Positions 8,756 through 18,558 of a DNA stretch of 40,731 nucleotides are shown here, one piece after another. Numbering within the stretch: position 1 is the first letter of the stretch; every line of letters starts with the position of its first letter. Source of the DNA: Bacteroidota bacterium. GTDB lineage: Bacteria > Bacteroidota > Rhodothermia > Rhodothermales > Bin80. Under the pieces are notes generated by a model that did no database searches, was not told the DNA's origin, and saw only the letters and a list, made by a program, of their open reading frames with translations. The DNA lies in assembly GCA_026709065.1 (NCBI GenBank), contig JAPOTS010000076.1:1-40731 (forward strand). The letters are read 5' to 3'. The translations under genes were made by a program, and so were the position numbers.

Positions 8756-9631
8756 ATGATACCTCGGGAGCTTTTTCCAAAAATTCGGCAAATTGAAATT
8801 CGCACCAAAGGACTGGTTAATAATGTCTTTGGTGGAGAGTACAACTCTGCCTTCAAGGGTCGTGGAATTGAATTTTCCGAAGTACGCCCTTACCAACTTG
8901 GTGATGACATTCGAAGCATTGACTGGAATGTGACCGCCAGAACTGGGGAGACCTTCGTTAAAATATTTGAGGAGGAAAGAGAACAGACCTTGCTACTTGT
9001 CGTGGACATCTCTGGATCAAGCGACTTTGGCAGTCAGGATAAATTCAAACGAGAGATTTCTGCAGAAATATGTGCCCTCTTAGGATTTAGTGCAATCAAG
9101 AATAACGATAAAGTTGGGCTAATCCTTTTTTCTGATCAGGTTGAATTATATGTTCCTCCCAAAAGCGGGCGACGTCATGTCCTTCGCCTCATCAGAGATT
9201 TATTCGCTCATCAACCGCAATCCACTGGCACTTCGTTGCAGTCAGCCTTAGATCATATCCTCCGCGTCATTCGCCGTAGATCCATTGTTCTACTGGTAAG
9301 TGATTTTCTTGATGAGGGCTTTGAACGCCCTCTCAGAATGGTTTCCCGCCGACACGACACCGTTGCAGTTCAACTCATGGATCCCAGAGACACTTCGTTA
9401 CCCCCCTTAGGACTCGTCACACTCTTTGATCCAGAAACAAAACAATCTAAATTAATTGACACAGGCAGCCGCACTGTCAGAGATCAATTTACTCATTCTT
9501 CTACCCGATCCAATCAAGAATTGAAAACGCTCCTACGTCGAGCCCGCGTTGATCATGTTGAAATTACATGCGGAGAGGACTTTGTTGACCCATTGGCTAA
9601 ATTTTTCCGTGCACGCGCCCAAATTGCCTGA
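8756..9631 (+). CDS. DUF58 domain protein, first gene of the Bat operon
   Basis: A 291-residue protein with the DUF58 signature GRGIEFSEVRPYQLGDDI (36-53), IDWNVTARTG and a von Willebrand A-like MIDAS, DISGS (Asp84, Ser86, Ser88). DUF58 proteins partner with MoxR AAA ATPases and VWA proteins in chaperone-like assemblies, normally directly after moxR. Here it opens the operon with no moxR upstream. Its TGA overlaps the next ATG by one base. Precise biochemical role is unknown for the family. Confidence 0.9.
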   Translation: MIPRELFPKIRQIEIRTKGLVNNVFGGEYNSAFKGRGIEFSEVRPYQLGDDIRSIDWNVTARTGETFVKIFEEEREQTLLLVVDISGSSDFGSQDKFKREISAEICALLGFSAIKNNDKVGLILFSDQVELYVPPKSGRRHVLRLIRDLFAHQPQSTGTSLQSALDHILRVIRRRSIVLLVSDFLDEGFERPLRMVSRRHDTVAVQLMDPRDTSLPPLGLVTLFDPETKQSKLIDTGSRTVRDQFTHSSTRSNQELKTLLRRARVDHVEITCGEDFVDPLAKFFRARAQIA

Positions 9632-10599
9632 TGATGAAGTCTGTTCAGTTGGCCATCTTTTCCCTGATGGCCATTTATATCATCATTCCGATTGACGCTG
9701 ATGCCCAGCGCGTTGATGCGTATCTGTCCCAAGATACCGTCTCCGTTGGCGATCGATTCACACTGACAGTCGTCGCCCTGCATGGATTTGATCAAATCCC
9801 TTCCTTTCCAAGCCCAGATTCTGCATTCGGTGACATCATTCCAATTGAGCTTTTATCCGCTGGTACACAAAGGATTGATTCGGTGAATCGTATTGATAGT
9901 GCTATCTATGAAGTGACGACTTTTGCTTTGGATACAGCACGACTGTCACCGTTATTCATCGGGTTTGATAACGCTTCAGTGATTGCTTCCACCAATTCTC
10001 AGTTCATTTATGTTACATCGCTTGTCCCACAGGATGCTGAGGGAATTCGTGATATGGCCCCTCCTGTAGATTTTGGACCTCCGATCTGGCCCTATGTTCT
10101 TCTTGGAATTGCAGCAGTGATCATCGGCTTATTGATCTGGTATTTCGTTCGGAAGAAACGTCAACCTGATACACAGTCAGAGATTGAGACAGAATCCAAC
10201 ATTAGTCCCCCTCCATCAGAGGTTGCCCTTGCCCGCCTACACGCACTGGAAACCACCCCACTAACAACTCGGCCCCAAATTGAAGCATATTATGTTGAAC
10301 TATCAGATGCCGTGCGTACTTATATTGACCATCGGCTAGGGATTCCTGCTTTGGAATCTACTACTCAGGAGCTAGTTCTAGATTTGATCCATCCAAGTAT
10401 TCAGCACAAAATTCCCTCTGGGATTCCTCAAAAAATTGATCAGATATTGTCCCTCTCAGATTTGGTTAAATTCGCTGACTTTACTCCGACAATCCCCGAA
10501 GGGCGTGATGCAATAGAAGATGCCATGACTGTAATTCGGCGTGTGGAAGTAAAATTTGATCAGCGTGAAGCCAGCGAAAAGCTCACCCCGACCGATTGA
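9631..10599 (+). CDS. BatD-like/DUF4381-type membrane protein of the Bat operon
   Basis: A 322-residue protein with a signal peptide (ending near DADAQ), a periplasmic beta-rich domain of about 120 residues, one membrane helix (about 150-170) and a cytoplasmic helical tail containing EAYYVELSDAVRTYIDHRLG. This tail resembles those of BatD and the DUF4381 proteins found in MoxR/VWA operons. The start ATG overlaps the DUF58 stop, and batA begins 5 bp after its own stop. I infer it is an envelope partner of BatA/BatB; no reaction can be assigned. Confidence 0.7.
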   Translation: MMKSVQLAIFSLMAIYIIIPIDADAQRVDAYLSQDTVSVGDRFTLTVVALHGFDQIPSFPSPDSAFGDIIPIELLSAGTQRIDSVNRIDSAIYEVTTFALDTARLSPLFIGFDNASVIASTNSQFIYVTSLVPQDAEGIRDMAPPVDFGPPIWPYVLLGIAAVIIGLLIWYFVRKKRQPDTQSEIETESNISPPPSEVALARLHALETTPLTTRPQIEAYYVELSDAVRTYIDHRLGIPALESTTQELVLDLIHPSIQHKIPSGIPQKIDQILSLSDLVKFADFTPTIPEGRDAIEDAMTVIRRVEVKFDQREASEKLTPTD

Positions 10600-10604
10600 T
10601 ACTA

Positions 10605-11588
10605 ATGGAGTTTTCCCAACCACAGTGGTTATATCTTCTATTGGTAATTCCTGCCTATGGCCTATTTGTGTGGTTTCGGAGGCGACATTATCCGGGGCTC
10701 ACTTTCAGCAATACCAAAGCGATTGATCAATCCTCTCGAGGGTTACGAGTATACGTGTCACTGCTTCCAGCCCTGCTGCGAATATGTGCAATCGCACTTT
10801 GCATCCTAGCTCTCGCTCGCCCTCAGACACGTGACGTGACTCAGGAGCAGTATGCCGAAGGGTTAGACATTATTTTAGTATTAGATACATCTACAAGTAT
10901 GCGAGCCGAAGATTTCAAACCCAACCGCTTTGAAGCAGCCAGAGATGTAGCCTCTGATTTTATTGATGGGCGAATCTCCGATCGAATTGGACTGATCGTG
11001 TTTGCTGCAAAGGCTTATACCCAAGCTCCCTTAACCCTTGACTATCAATTCCTTCAATCTATGTTATCAGAAGTTAAAGTCGGAGCGATTCAAGATGGGA
11101 CAGCAATTGGTACGGCATTAGCGACGGCCGTGAACCGACTCAAAGATACCGTTGCAGAAAGTAAGGTGATCATACTCCTCACTGACGGGCAAAATAATCG
11201 CGGCGAAATTGACCCAGTCACTGCTTCAGAAGTTGCTGCGACGTTAGGTGTTAGAATCTATGCAATTGGTGTCGGCACATATGGTGAGGCTCCGTTTTAT
11301 GTTGACAGCCCCTTTGGAGGTCGCCAGCGTCAAATGGTCCCCGTAGAGATTGATGAAGATATGCTCCGATCGATTACTGATCAAACCGATGGACAATATT
11401 TTCGAGCGACTAATGAACAAGCCCTACGCGAAATCTATGCAACAATTGGGGAGCTTGAAACAACAGAAATTGAAACCCGAATCTATACAGGCTATGAAGA
11501 CCATTTCAATCGTTTCTTGCTTCCTGGATTGATCCTTGTCTTGCTTGAAATCTTACTTAGAACCACTTATTTGCGCCGTTTTCCCTGA
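10605..11588 (+). CDS. batA: BatA, VWA-domain membrane protein
   Basis: A 327-residue protein from the ATG at 10605 (a TTG nine bases earlier overlaps the previous stop and is less likely). Two N-terminal membrane helices are followed by a VWA domain with the MIDAS motif DTSTSM (Asp94, Ser96, Ser98) and the later LTDGQNNRG, and by a C-terminal helix ending in LRRFP. BatA belongs to the Bat complex described in Bacteroides and Leptospira; the proposed link to oxidative stress or aerotolerance is debated. Paralogous to batB immediately downstream. TGATG overlap couples the two genes. Confidence 0.9.
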   Translation: MEFSQPQWLYLLLVIPAYGLFVWFRRRHYPGLTFSNTKAIDQSSRGLRVYVSLLPALLRICAIALCILALARPQTRDVTQEQYAEGLDIILVLDTSTSMRAEDFKPNRFEAARDVASDFIDGRISDRIGLIVFAAKAYTQAPLTLDYQFLQSMLSEVKVGAIQDGTAIGTALATAVNRLKDTVAESKVIILLTDGQNNRGEIDPVTASEVAATLGVRIYAIGVGTYGEAPFYVDSPFGGRQRQMVPVEIDEDMLRSITDQTDGQYFRATNEQALREIYATIGELETTEIETRIYTGYEDHFNRFLLPGLILVLLEILLRTTYLRRFP

Positions 11589-12631
11589 TGGATTGGCTTT
11601 TTGAATCATACCTATGGGCACTTTGGGCTAGCCCACTAGTCGTTCTTCTAGGTCTTTATGCTGCATGGAGACGTAGAATTCTGCAGAATCGCTTTGGAGA
11701 TGTAGCGCTCGCTCAGCGATTGTCGCAAAGTGTGAGCGGACGGCGAAGACGCTACAAGTCTTTCCTCATGACGATTGCGGTCGCACTGATGGCTGTTGCG
11801 CTTGCAGGTCCACAGGTAGGGACTCAGCTCAGGGAGATGAAACGTGAGGGGATTGACCTCGTCATTGCACTTGATGTATCTGCGTCAATGCTTGCCGAAG
11901 ATGTTGCACCAAATCGGCTCGGCCGAGCACGTAACGAAATAAAACGACTACTCGGTGAACTCCAAGGCGACCGCGTAGGACTTATTATTTTTGCTGGAGA
12001 TGCATTTATTCAATGCCCGTTAACAACAGATTACAGTGCAGTGCGATTATTCCTTGACGTTGCGAATCCTGATCTACTTCCCACCCCAGGAACAGATTTC
12101 GGAGCAGCCATCCGTATGGCCATCCAAGCCTTTGAGGTGCCTTCGGCTGGAATTGACCCAAATGCGACAAGATCAAAAGCACTGCTCATCGTCTCTGATG
12201 GAGAAAATCATGTAGAGGGATTAGAAAATATGATCAATGAAGCACGAGAGGCCGGCATTAGACTCTATGCTGCGGGTGTAGGAGATGTAACCGGAACCCC
12301 AATTCCAGTGTATAACGATCGCGGCCAACGTACTGGATATAAGCGAGATCTGCAGGGGCAAATCGTGTCTACTAAATTAGAAGAAGCTGGCTTAAAAGCC
12401 CTGAGTGCTGACGGCGCATATTTTCAGGTAGCCAGGACATCAAGCTCTTTGTCTCAGTTGATTCCTGCATTAAACCAACTTGATCAATCAACGATGGCGG
12501 TGGACGAATTTGAGGATTATGACCTGAAATATCAATGGCCTTTAGCACTCGCATTATTCTTACTATGTCTTGATGGTGTGATTTCAGTTCGTCGAAAAAA
12601 GCCATCTTCTAAACCTGAATTTGTATCATGA
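11588..12631 (+). CDS. batB: BatB, VWA-domain membrane protein
   Basis: A 347-residue paralogue of BatA with the same layout: two N-terminal helices, a VWA domain with MIDAS DVSASM (Asp96, Ser98, Ser100), the motif IVSDGENHVEG, and a C-terminal membrane helix (about 316-333). It probably assembles with BatA and the TPR protein BatC in the periplasm. It overlaps batA by one base and batC by four (ATGA), so expression is tightly coupled. Confidence 0.9.
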   Translation: MDWLFESYLWALWASPLVVLLGLYAAWRRRILQNRFGDVALAQRLSQSVSGRRRRYKSFLMTIAVALMAVALAGPQVGTQLREMKREGIDLVIALDVSASMLAEDVAPNRLGRARNEIKRLLGELQGDRVGLIIFAGDAFIQCPLTTDYSAVRLFLDVANPDLLPTPGTDFGAAIRMAIQAFEVPSAGIDPNATRSKALLIVSDGENHVEGLENMINEAREAGIRLYAAGVGDVTGTPIPVYNDRGQRTGYKRDLQGQIVSTKLEEAGLKALSADGAYFQVARTSSSLSQLIPALNQLDQSTMAVDEFEDYDLKYQWPLALALFLLCLDGVISVRRKKPSSKPEFVS

Positions 12632-13446
12632 CAATTTTGACAGCAATTTTTGGAGTTGTGTTGACAGCGATTCAACTCATACCCGGCACAGGCCCCAATC
12701 AACATGGACGATCGGGAAACAACCACTTGGAACAAGAGGACTATGAAGAAGCTGCATCGGCTTATCGTCAAGGGTTGTCATCACTTGATTCTCCTTCGGA
12801 AACTGACCAGACATACTATGGTCTTCAGAACAACTTAGGGCTTTCTTTACATCGTCAAGAGAATTATGAGGAAGCTTCTCAAGCCTTTGGAGAAGCACTT
12901 TTATCTGCGCCAAACAATGATGCTTCCTCTCTCGCTGCATTTAACGCGGGCAATAATGCTTATGACAGTCAACAATTAGAACAAGCTCTTGCTCATTATC
13001 AAGCTGCCCTTTTAGCAAACCCTAATAATGAAGATGCAAAATTTAATTTTGAATTTGTGTCTCGTCAACTCCAAGAGCAACAAAATCAACAGGACAATTC
13101 TGATGGCGATGACCAGCAAGATTCTGAAAGCAATGATGAGCAAGAATCTGAAAACGATAACCAACACGAATCTGATAATGATGAACAACAGGAATCTCAA
13201 AGCAATGATGAGCAAGAATCTGAAAACGATGAACAACAAGATAGGATTCAGAACCAAGACGAGGAGCAACAAACTGGAGATCAAAATGATGAGCAGGCTC
13301 CCCAGCCATCTGACGAGCGCCCTACCCCATTGACCCGCGAACAAGCCGAGCAAATCCTTGAAGCATTGGAAAACGAAGAAGAAGAATTACTTCGCCAGAT
13401 CCAAAAAATTGAAGGGCGACCTAGACGGGTTTCAAAAGATTGGTGA
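12628..13446 (+). CDS. batC: BatC, TPR protein with an acidic low-complexity tail
   Basis: A 272-residue protein with an N-terminal hydrophobic segment, two to three TPR-like repeats (about 30-140, e.g. YEEASQAFGEALLSAPNN and LEQALAHYQAALLANPNN), then about 75 residues of Gln/Asp/Glu/Ser/Asn, and a short charged helix containing LTREQAEQILEALENEEEEL, a usual BatC ending. TPRs suggest a scaffold for BatA, BatB and BatD. The acidic stretch is partly built from an exact 30 bp DNA repeat. It shares ATGA with batB and overlaps the batD frame at its end. Confidence 0.88.
   Translation: MTILTAIFGVVLTAIQLIPGTGPNQHGRSGNNHLEQEDYEEAASAYRQGLSSLDSPSETDQTYYGLQNNLGLSLHRQENYEEASQAFGEALLSAPNNDASSLAAFNAGNNAYDSQQLEQALAHYQAALLANPNNEDAKFNFEFVSRQLQEQQNQQDNSDGDDQQDSESNDEQESENDNQHESDNDEQQESQSNDEQESENDEQQDRIQNQDEEQQTGDQNDEQAPQPSDERPTPLTREQAEQILEALENEEEELLRQIQKIEGRPRRVSKDW
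13129..13230 (+). repeat. Exact 30 bp direct repeat in the acidic tail of batC
   Basis: The 30 bases at 13129-13158 recur exactly at 13201-13230. The spacing is 72 bp (24 codons), so the reading frame is preserved and each copy encodes SNDEQESEND. Changes in copy number would lengthen or shorten the tail without breaking the gene. Confidence 0.85.
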
Positions 13447-13448
13447 AA

Positions 13449-15287
13449 ATGATGCGCAGCCTAGTCTTCGTTGCTGGATTGCTCCTTACCCCTCACATTA
13501 GTATTGCTCAAAGTGTCTCTGGACGCATATCATCCTCTACGATTGGCACCGAGGAAAGCGTGTCCTATACCCTTGAAATTTCCGATGCCGATGCGTCTGA
13601 TATTCAAACACCCAACCCACCTGACGCTCAAGGGCTTACTCTGATATCTGGTAATCCCTCGCGTTCAACCAATATGTCAATCATTAATGGCCAGGTCTCT
13701 ACTAGTGTAAGTTATACATGGCATTATAGGCCAGACAACGAAGGCGAAGCTCAGATCTTAGAGACGCAGATCACCGTTGGAGAACAATCATTCACTACTG
13801 AGCCCATCATCATCACTGTTGTACCTCAGTCTCAGAGGCCTCAGACTCAATCTCGGAGACGATCACCATTCGGAGGATTCAGCCTATTTGATGATCCCGA
13901 CCCAGTAGCCCCTCCCGCTGAAATCACAGAGCAGGATATTTTCATTCGTGCAAATCAAAGTAGCCCACAAGCCTTTCTCAACGAGCAAGTAACCATAGAT
14001 TATACATTGTATTTCCGTCCTTGGACTTCTCCGCGTAATAGCCGTCAAGCGGATTCGTGGGATGCCGAAGGCTTTTGGCGCGAAGAACTTGACCTATCAG
14101 ATAACCAGAATGTGCAGGTTGTGGTTGAAAATGGAATTCAGTATCAGACCGTTACCATTCGACGAGTTGCCGTTTTCCCTACCCGACCAGGGGAACTTTC
14201 TATTGACCCACTAAGCATTGCTGCTGAGGTGCGTCCACCCTCTGGAAATCCATTTTCTTCTCCATTTTTTTCAACACCCTATACTACGATTGAGCGCGCC
14301 TCTGCTCCAATCAATATCCTGTCTAAGCCACTTCCTGCCAATGCACCAAATGGGTTTAATGGTGCAGTTGGGCAATACTCACTTGAGACCAAGTTAAATC
14401 AAACGGAATTAGATGTCGGGGAAGCACTGCAACTCTCATTAACCATTTCTGGTACAGGAAATATTGCATTAATTGAAACTCCAGAGCCTGATTTCCCAGG
14501 TATTTTTGAAATCTACGATCCAGAAGTTGACGTTTCAAAAATGACGACTGGAAATTTAATCGCGGGGGCAAAAACATTCACTTGGCTTTTAATTCCACGC
14601 ACCAATGGTACGTTTCAGATTCCCAACATTGAATTTGTTTACTTTGATCCTTCTGACTCAGATTATGTCGTGCTTACGTCTGAATTAGATCCGATCACCG
14701 TCACTGGATCCTCAGCTACACCAGTCGCGACAGCGTCTACTGCCTCTGGATTTCCAGTAGATGACATCGCGATCATCAAACGGGATTCAAAATGGATCTC
14801 TGCAAATCAATCTCCGCTTCATCAGCAGAAGTGGTTCTATCTACTGCTCATCATTCCCGTTATAGGACTTGGTGTCACAGCGATCATGAGCAGACGAATC
14901 AGGCGTATTGAAACCGATACTGCATGGGCTAGAAACCGAAAAGCACATCCAATGGCACGGAAGCATTTGAAAAATGCCCGAAATCTATTACGTGAAGATC
15001 ATCCTGATAAATTTTACGGTGCATTAGAACAGGCCATTTTAGGGTTTCTTGGTAATCGACTGAATATTTCTGAGAGGGGTCTTACAAGAATGCAGCTCAT
15101 AAGTGTTTTGTCCGAGATTGGAGTACCTGACCAAGGTCAACAAGAACTGGTTTCGTTTCTTGATACATGTGATGCTGCCAGATTTGCTCCAGTTCCACCA
15201 GAGAAGTCTCTAATGCATGATCATTTAAGGACCGCTGGGTTAATCCTCAGTTCTCTTGGTCACGAAATTGAATCCATCCGCTCATGA
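13449..15287 (+). CDS. batD: BatD, large periplasmic membrane-anchored protein
   Basis: About 612 residues from the ATG at 13449; GTG 13443 and TTG 13440 are upstream alternatives inside batC, and ATG 13452 is next. It has a signal peptide ending in ISIAQS, an extracytoplasmic region of immunoglobulin-like beta domains (about 20-470) with the BatD-typical DIFIRANQSSPQAFLNEQVT, a membrane helix (WFYLLLIIPVIGLG) and a cytoplasmic helical tail. It is the presumed anchor of the Bat complex. It overlaps batE by four bases. Confidence 0.88.
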   Translation: MMRSLVFVAGLLLTPHISIAQSVSGRISSSTIGTEESVSYTLEISDADASDIQTPNPPDAQGLTLISGNPSRSTNMSIINGQVSTSVSYTWHYRPDNEGEAQILETQITVGEQSFTTEPIIITVVPQSQRPQTQSRRRSPFGGFSLFDDPDPVAPPAEITEQDIFIRANQSSPQAFLNEQVTIDYTLYFRPWTSPRNSRQADSWDAEGFWREELDLSDNQNVQVVVENGIQYQTVTIRRVAVFPTRPGELSIDPLSIAAEVRPPSGNPFSSPFFSTPYTTIERASAPINILSKPLPANAPNGFNGAVGQYSLETKLNQTELDVGEALQLSLTISGTGNIALIETPEPDFPGIFEIYDPEVDVSKMTTGNLIAGAKTFTWLLIPRTNGTFQIPNIEFVYFDPSDSDYVVLTSELDPITVTGSSATPVATASTASGFPVDDIAIIKRDSKWISANQSPLHQQKWFYLLLIIPVIGLGVTAIMSRRIRRIETDTAWARNRKAHPMARKHLKNARNLLREDHPDKFYGALEQAILGFLGNRLNISERGLTRMQLISVLSEIGVPDQGQQELVSFLDTCDAARFAPVPPEKSLMHDHLRTAGLILSSLGHEIESIRS

Positions 15288-16030
15288 AACATAAGATTCT
15301 CTTGTTATTTTTCATTATAATATCTCCTTCTGGGCTATTACACGCACAGCAATTACCGGATATCTTGCCGATCTTTGATGAAGCGAATGCCTTAGTAGAG
15401 TCCGGTGATTACCAAGATGCAATTGATCTCTATCTCTCTGTCATTGATCGTGGTTATGTTAGCGGTGCATTATATCATAACCTTGCAGGTGCTTACTTTC
15501 GCATAGATGAAATTGGTCAGGCCATCCGCTATTATCAATCTGCCCTGCGACTCCTTGGAGATGATCCTCAGCTTATTCATAACATCCAAATCCTTGAGTC
15601 TCGAATTCAAAACCCATTTTCTGAGCTTCCCAAATCCTTTTGGCAACAATGGTGGGATCGACTATTTGGACAACATCACGAGCTTCCGTATGCCGCGACT
15701 GGCATTGGTTTGTATGTGATCGCTTTCATACTCTTCGCTCAATTGGTTTGGACAAATACTCGCAATCAATGGCATCGCAGATTGCGTAGACTAACCTTAG
15801 GATTAGGACTAATATGTTTACTTACTGCCCTGTTAATTTCTCATCAACGCCATTCGATTCAAGGGGCATCTGTTTTGCAACCTACCACACTCACAGCTGA
15901 GACTGGGAATATCATAGTACCAGAGGGCATACTAGTCACGCTCGTGAATGAATCAGAATTGGGTACGCTTATTCGCCTTCCAAATGGAGTTGAAGGCTAC
16001 ATAGATCCATCAGTCCTTGGCGACTTTTGA
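15284..16030 (+). CDS. batE: BatE, TPR and SH3-like membrane protein
   Basis: A 248-residue protein with a signal peptide (ending LLHAQQ), a TPR pair (about 28-100, including LYHNLAGAYFRIDEIGQAI), two membrane helices (about 136-155 and 168-186) and a C-terminal SH3b-like segment ending VEGYIDPSVLGDF. This is the usual BatE architecture and the last gene of the block. The ATG is embedded in the batD stop (ATGA). Confidence 0.87.
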   Translation: MKHKILLLFFIIISPSGLLHAQQLPDILPIFDEANALVESGDYQDAIDLYLSVIDRGYVSGALYHNLAGAYFRIDEIGQAIRYYQSALRLLGDDPQLIHNIQILESRIQNPFSELPKSFWQQWWDRLFGQHHELPYAATGIGLYVIAFILFAQLVWTNTRNQWHRRLRRLTLGLGLICLLTALLISHQRHSIQGASVLQPTTLTAETGNIIVPEGILVTLVNESELGTLIRLPNGVEGYIDPSVLGDF

Positions 16031-16564
16031 TTTGATGGGCTATTCTTCAGGACTGCCCATTGTAGCTCTACAAGCATAGAATCTACATTCTGAGTGATTG
16101 CCTAACTCCTCGCTTCAATGACTCCGCGCCAGCCAATAGTCAAGGAAATTTTGATAAATCATGTTGACAGATGCGTATTAGAACGTTGTGAAACATTGAA
16201 TACGAAGTGAGTGGGACACCTATTTTGTTGACCTTGGTGAGTCTTTAGCGATGGAGTTTTACCCATCCATCGTGCCATCCTAAGGAGCTGGGGTGTAACA
16301 CGTTAAGGCATGGAATGACATACCCTTATACTTAATACGGTATTATCGTATCCGTACAAGGATTCTGATCAGGAGTTGCATTCTTGAAACTGCTTTTTAA
16401 TACTGACACACAGAAAAAATACTCGCAACTCATACAGAGATGAGACACCAATACGGTTGCATAAGGATAGAGGCGAAACAACGTTTATTGACAGTGCAGA
16501 ATGCAATTACATCTACTCTAAATCTCTCATAAACGATTTAGATCAGCTATGCAGAAGGATGGTA
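16031..16564. other. Intergenic region after batE, with a weak hairpin
   Basis: About 530 bases between the convergent batE and aminotransferase genes. ATGGGC (16035-16040) can pair with GCCCAT (16055-16060) across a 14-base loop just after the batE stop, and could be a weak terminator. A second small inverted repeat, CGATGG/CCATCG, lies near 16250-16275. I found no credible coding frame or RNA gene. The stretch is long for this otherwise compact segment. Confidence 0.4.
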
Positions 16565-18001
16565 TTAAACAACGGCTAATTCATCCTTGAGAGCATCAAG
16601 GGATTGACATAAAGTAGTCACTAAAAACTCTACTTCTTCTTCATTAATGATCAAGGGGGGAGAGATCCCGAGTGTATTTCCCATCGCACGAAGAATAAGC
16701 CCCCTACGGATTGCCTCTGCTCTTAACCTAATCCCCACCTTGAATTCAGCAGGAAATGGCAGATACCCATGACCTTTCTTGGCAAATAATTCAACTCCTG
16801 CTATCATACCCCGACCACGCACCTCCCCAACCAATGGATGAGGGGCTACGCGCTCTCTTAATTTTGTCTGAAGTTGCTCTCCAACATTCCGTACATGATT
16901 CACGATTTGATCCTCCTCGTAAATCCTTAAACATTCAAGAGCTACTGCCGCAGAAACCGGATGCCCAGAATATGTCATGCCGTGAGCAAAGAGACCCACT
17001 TGATCACTTCCTGACTCCAACGCTTGATAAATCTTTTGATTGATCATCACTGCTGAAATCGGTAAATATGAGGCAGAAAGTGCCTTCGCTGTGATCAAGA
17101 CATCAGGTTTCATTCCAACCGTCTGACTGCCCCACATATTTCCTGTCCGCCCAAGTCCACAGATCACTTCATCTGCAATCAGTAACACATCATGCTTCTT
17201 TAAAACGCTCTGAATGGCATCAAAATACCCTTCTGGAGGAACGATTACACCTCCAACTCCCATCACCGGCTCGGCAATAAATGCAGCCACAGTTTCAGGG
17301 CCTTCCGTCTGTATCTGAGTATCTAGATCATTAGCTAATCGAGTACTGAACTCTAATTCCGATTCGCCCTCTATGGCAAATCGCAAATAATGAGGCTTGG
17401 TTGTGTGATGGAAACCTGATAGAGGCAGATCAAATAGTTTATGATTGTTTGGAAGTCCTGTGAGGCTAGAAGAGGCAATGAGAGAACCATGATACGCATC
17501 GTGTCGCGCAATGAATTTCTTCTTCTCTGGCCTCCCAATTGCATTGTTGTAAAACCAAATCATCTTGACTGCAGAATCCACAGCCTCGGATCCAGAATTA
17601 GCAAAAAATACCTTGGCCATTGGAACAGGGGCAATCCGCAACAATTCTTTAGCCAGAGCAATGCCTGTTGGATGACTCACTGATGCAAACATGTGCATAA
17701 ATGGCAATTTTTTCAATTGCTGATGTGCTACATCAACAAGTCGTTGTTCGCTAAACCCTAGAGAGGCAGACCACAAACCTGCAACCCCCTCTAAATAACG
17801 ATTGCCGTGCTCATCATATACCCATACCCCTTCTCCATGAGTCATGACCAAGGGGGTGTGGTTACTTAAGTTGGTAAACGGATGTAAAACAACGTTACGA
17901 TCATCCCTTGAAAGAGCCGTAGACTCGGTTGAGGAATGGGGGATCTCACTCTGAGGAATCTTCCAATGAGTTCCTTCAAGGATGCCTGATGTGTTATGCA
18001 T
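16565..18001 (-). CDS. Class III PLP-dependent aminotransferase (omega-transaminase type)
   Basis: A 478-residue fold-type I PLP enzyme. Visible features are GSEA (137-140), AYHG (169-172), the cofactor-binding Asp277 in LLIADEV and the Schiff-base lysine Lys306 in ITAKALSASYLP. The motif AVKMIWFYNNAIGRPEKKKF is typical of the omega-transaminases that act on amines such as putrescine or on taurine or beta-alanine with pyruvate as acceptor. The exact substrate cannot be told from sequence. About 30 residues precede the usual family start, so the N-terminus may be extended. It is followed upstream on the same strand by a STAS protein 47 bp away, with no obvious functional link. Confidence 0.88.
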   Translation of the reverse strand: MHNTSGILEGTHWKIPQSEIPHSSTESTALSRDDRNVVLHPFTNLSNHTPLVMTHGEGVWVYDEHGNRYLEGVAGLWSASLGFSEQRLVDVAHQQLKKLPFMHMFASVSHPTGIALAKELLRIAPVPMAKVFFANSGSEAVDSAVKMIWFYNNAIGRPEKKKFIARHDAYHGSLIASSSLTGLPNNHKLFDLPLSGFHHTTKPHYLRFAIEGESELEFSTRLANDLDTQIQTEGPETVAAFIAEPVMGVGGVIVPPEGYFDAIQSVLKKHDVLLIADEVICGLGRTGNMWGSQTVGMKPDVLITAKALSASYLPISAVMINQKIYQALESGSDQVGLFAHGMTYSGHPVSAAVALECLRIYEEDQIVNHVRNVGEQLQTKLRERVAPHPLVGEVRGRGMIAGVELFAKKGHGYLPFPAEFKVGIRLRAEAIRRGLILRAMGNTLGISPPLIINEEEVEFLVTTLCQSLDALKDELAVV

Positions 18002-18048
18002 TCATCCTCCGCAAAATTGGTGCAGAGACTCTCACAAACGACTTGATA

Positions 18049-18390
18049 CTACTGTGCGATTTCTTCTTTCGCGTTATCAAGACTGTCGTAGATCTGGATG
18101 ATCTGGTTAAACCCACTGATCTCAAAGATCTCTTTGACGGTAGGCACTAAACCACAAACTGCAAATTTTCTATCACCACGATATAATTTGGCAAGTTGCA
18201 GTACAACTCTAAGGCCAGCACTGCTAATATAATCAACACGGGTAAAATCAAGAATTAAAGCTTGATCTTGATCCTTGAGTTCCGTCTCAACGGTTTTATG
18301 AAACAGTGAAGCATTACGACTATCAATCCGACCATGCAAAATAGAGGTACGGATGTTATCTTGAAACTCCCACGTAATATTAAGACTCAT
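18049..18390 (-). CDS. STAS-domain anti-anti-sigma factor
   Basis: A 113-residue single STAS domain of the SpoIIAA/RsbV type. The segment LILDFTRVDYISSAGLRVVL holds the phosphorylation loop, with Ser56/Ser57 at the usual regulatory position. Such proteins sequester an anti-sigma kinase when unphosphorylated, releasing a sigma factor or a partner-switch output. No cognate RsbW-like kinase or PP2C phosphatase is nearby, so the partners are encoded elsewhere. It is divergent from dnaX over a 168 bp spacer. Confidence 0.9.
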   Translation of the reverse strand: MSLNITWEFQDNIRTSILHGRIDSRNASLFHKTVETELKDQDQALILDFTRVDYISSAGLRVVLQLAKLYRGDRKFAVCGLVPTVKEIFEISGFNQIIQIYDSLDNAKEEIAQ

Positions 18391-18558
18391 GTTTTAGTAT
18401 CAATTCAAAGTTCTAAGTAAACCCTTAAATCCATCCAACAGTAGTATTGTTTGAAAATTCTTCGGATTTCCAAACAAATTTACAAATCGGTTAGTTTACT
18501 TGTCCGTTAAAACTTTGTTGCATGATATTTACTTTTTAAATCTATTTTGTATGAAATT

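Noticed and set aside
13012-13353. Hydrophobic minus-strand frame opposite batC
   Set aside because: It is the antisense of the Gln/Asp/Glu low-complexity region, which reads as Leu/Ile/Val/Phe on the other strand; no independent coding support.
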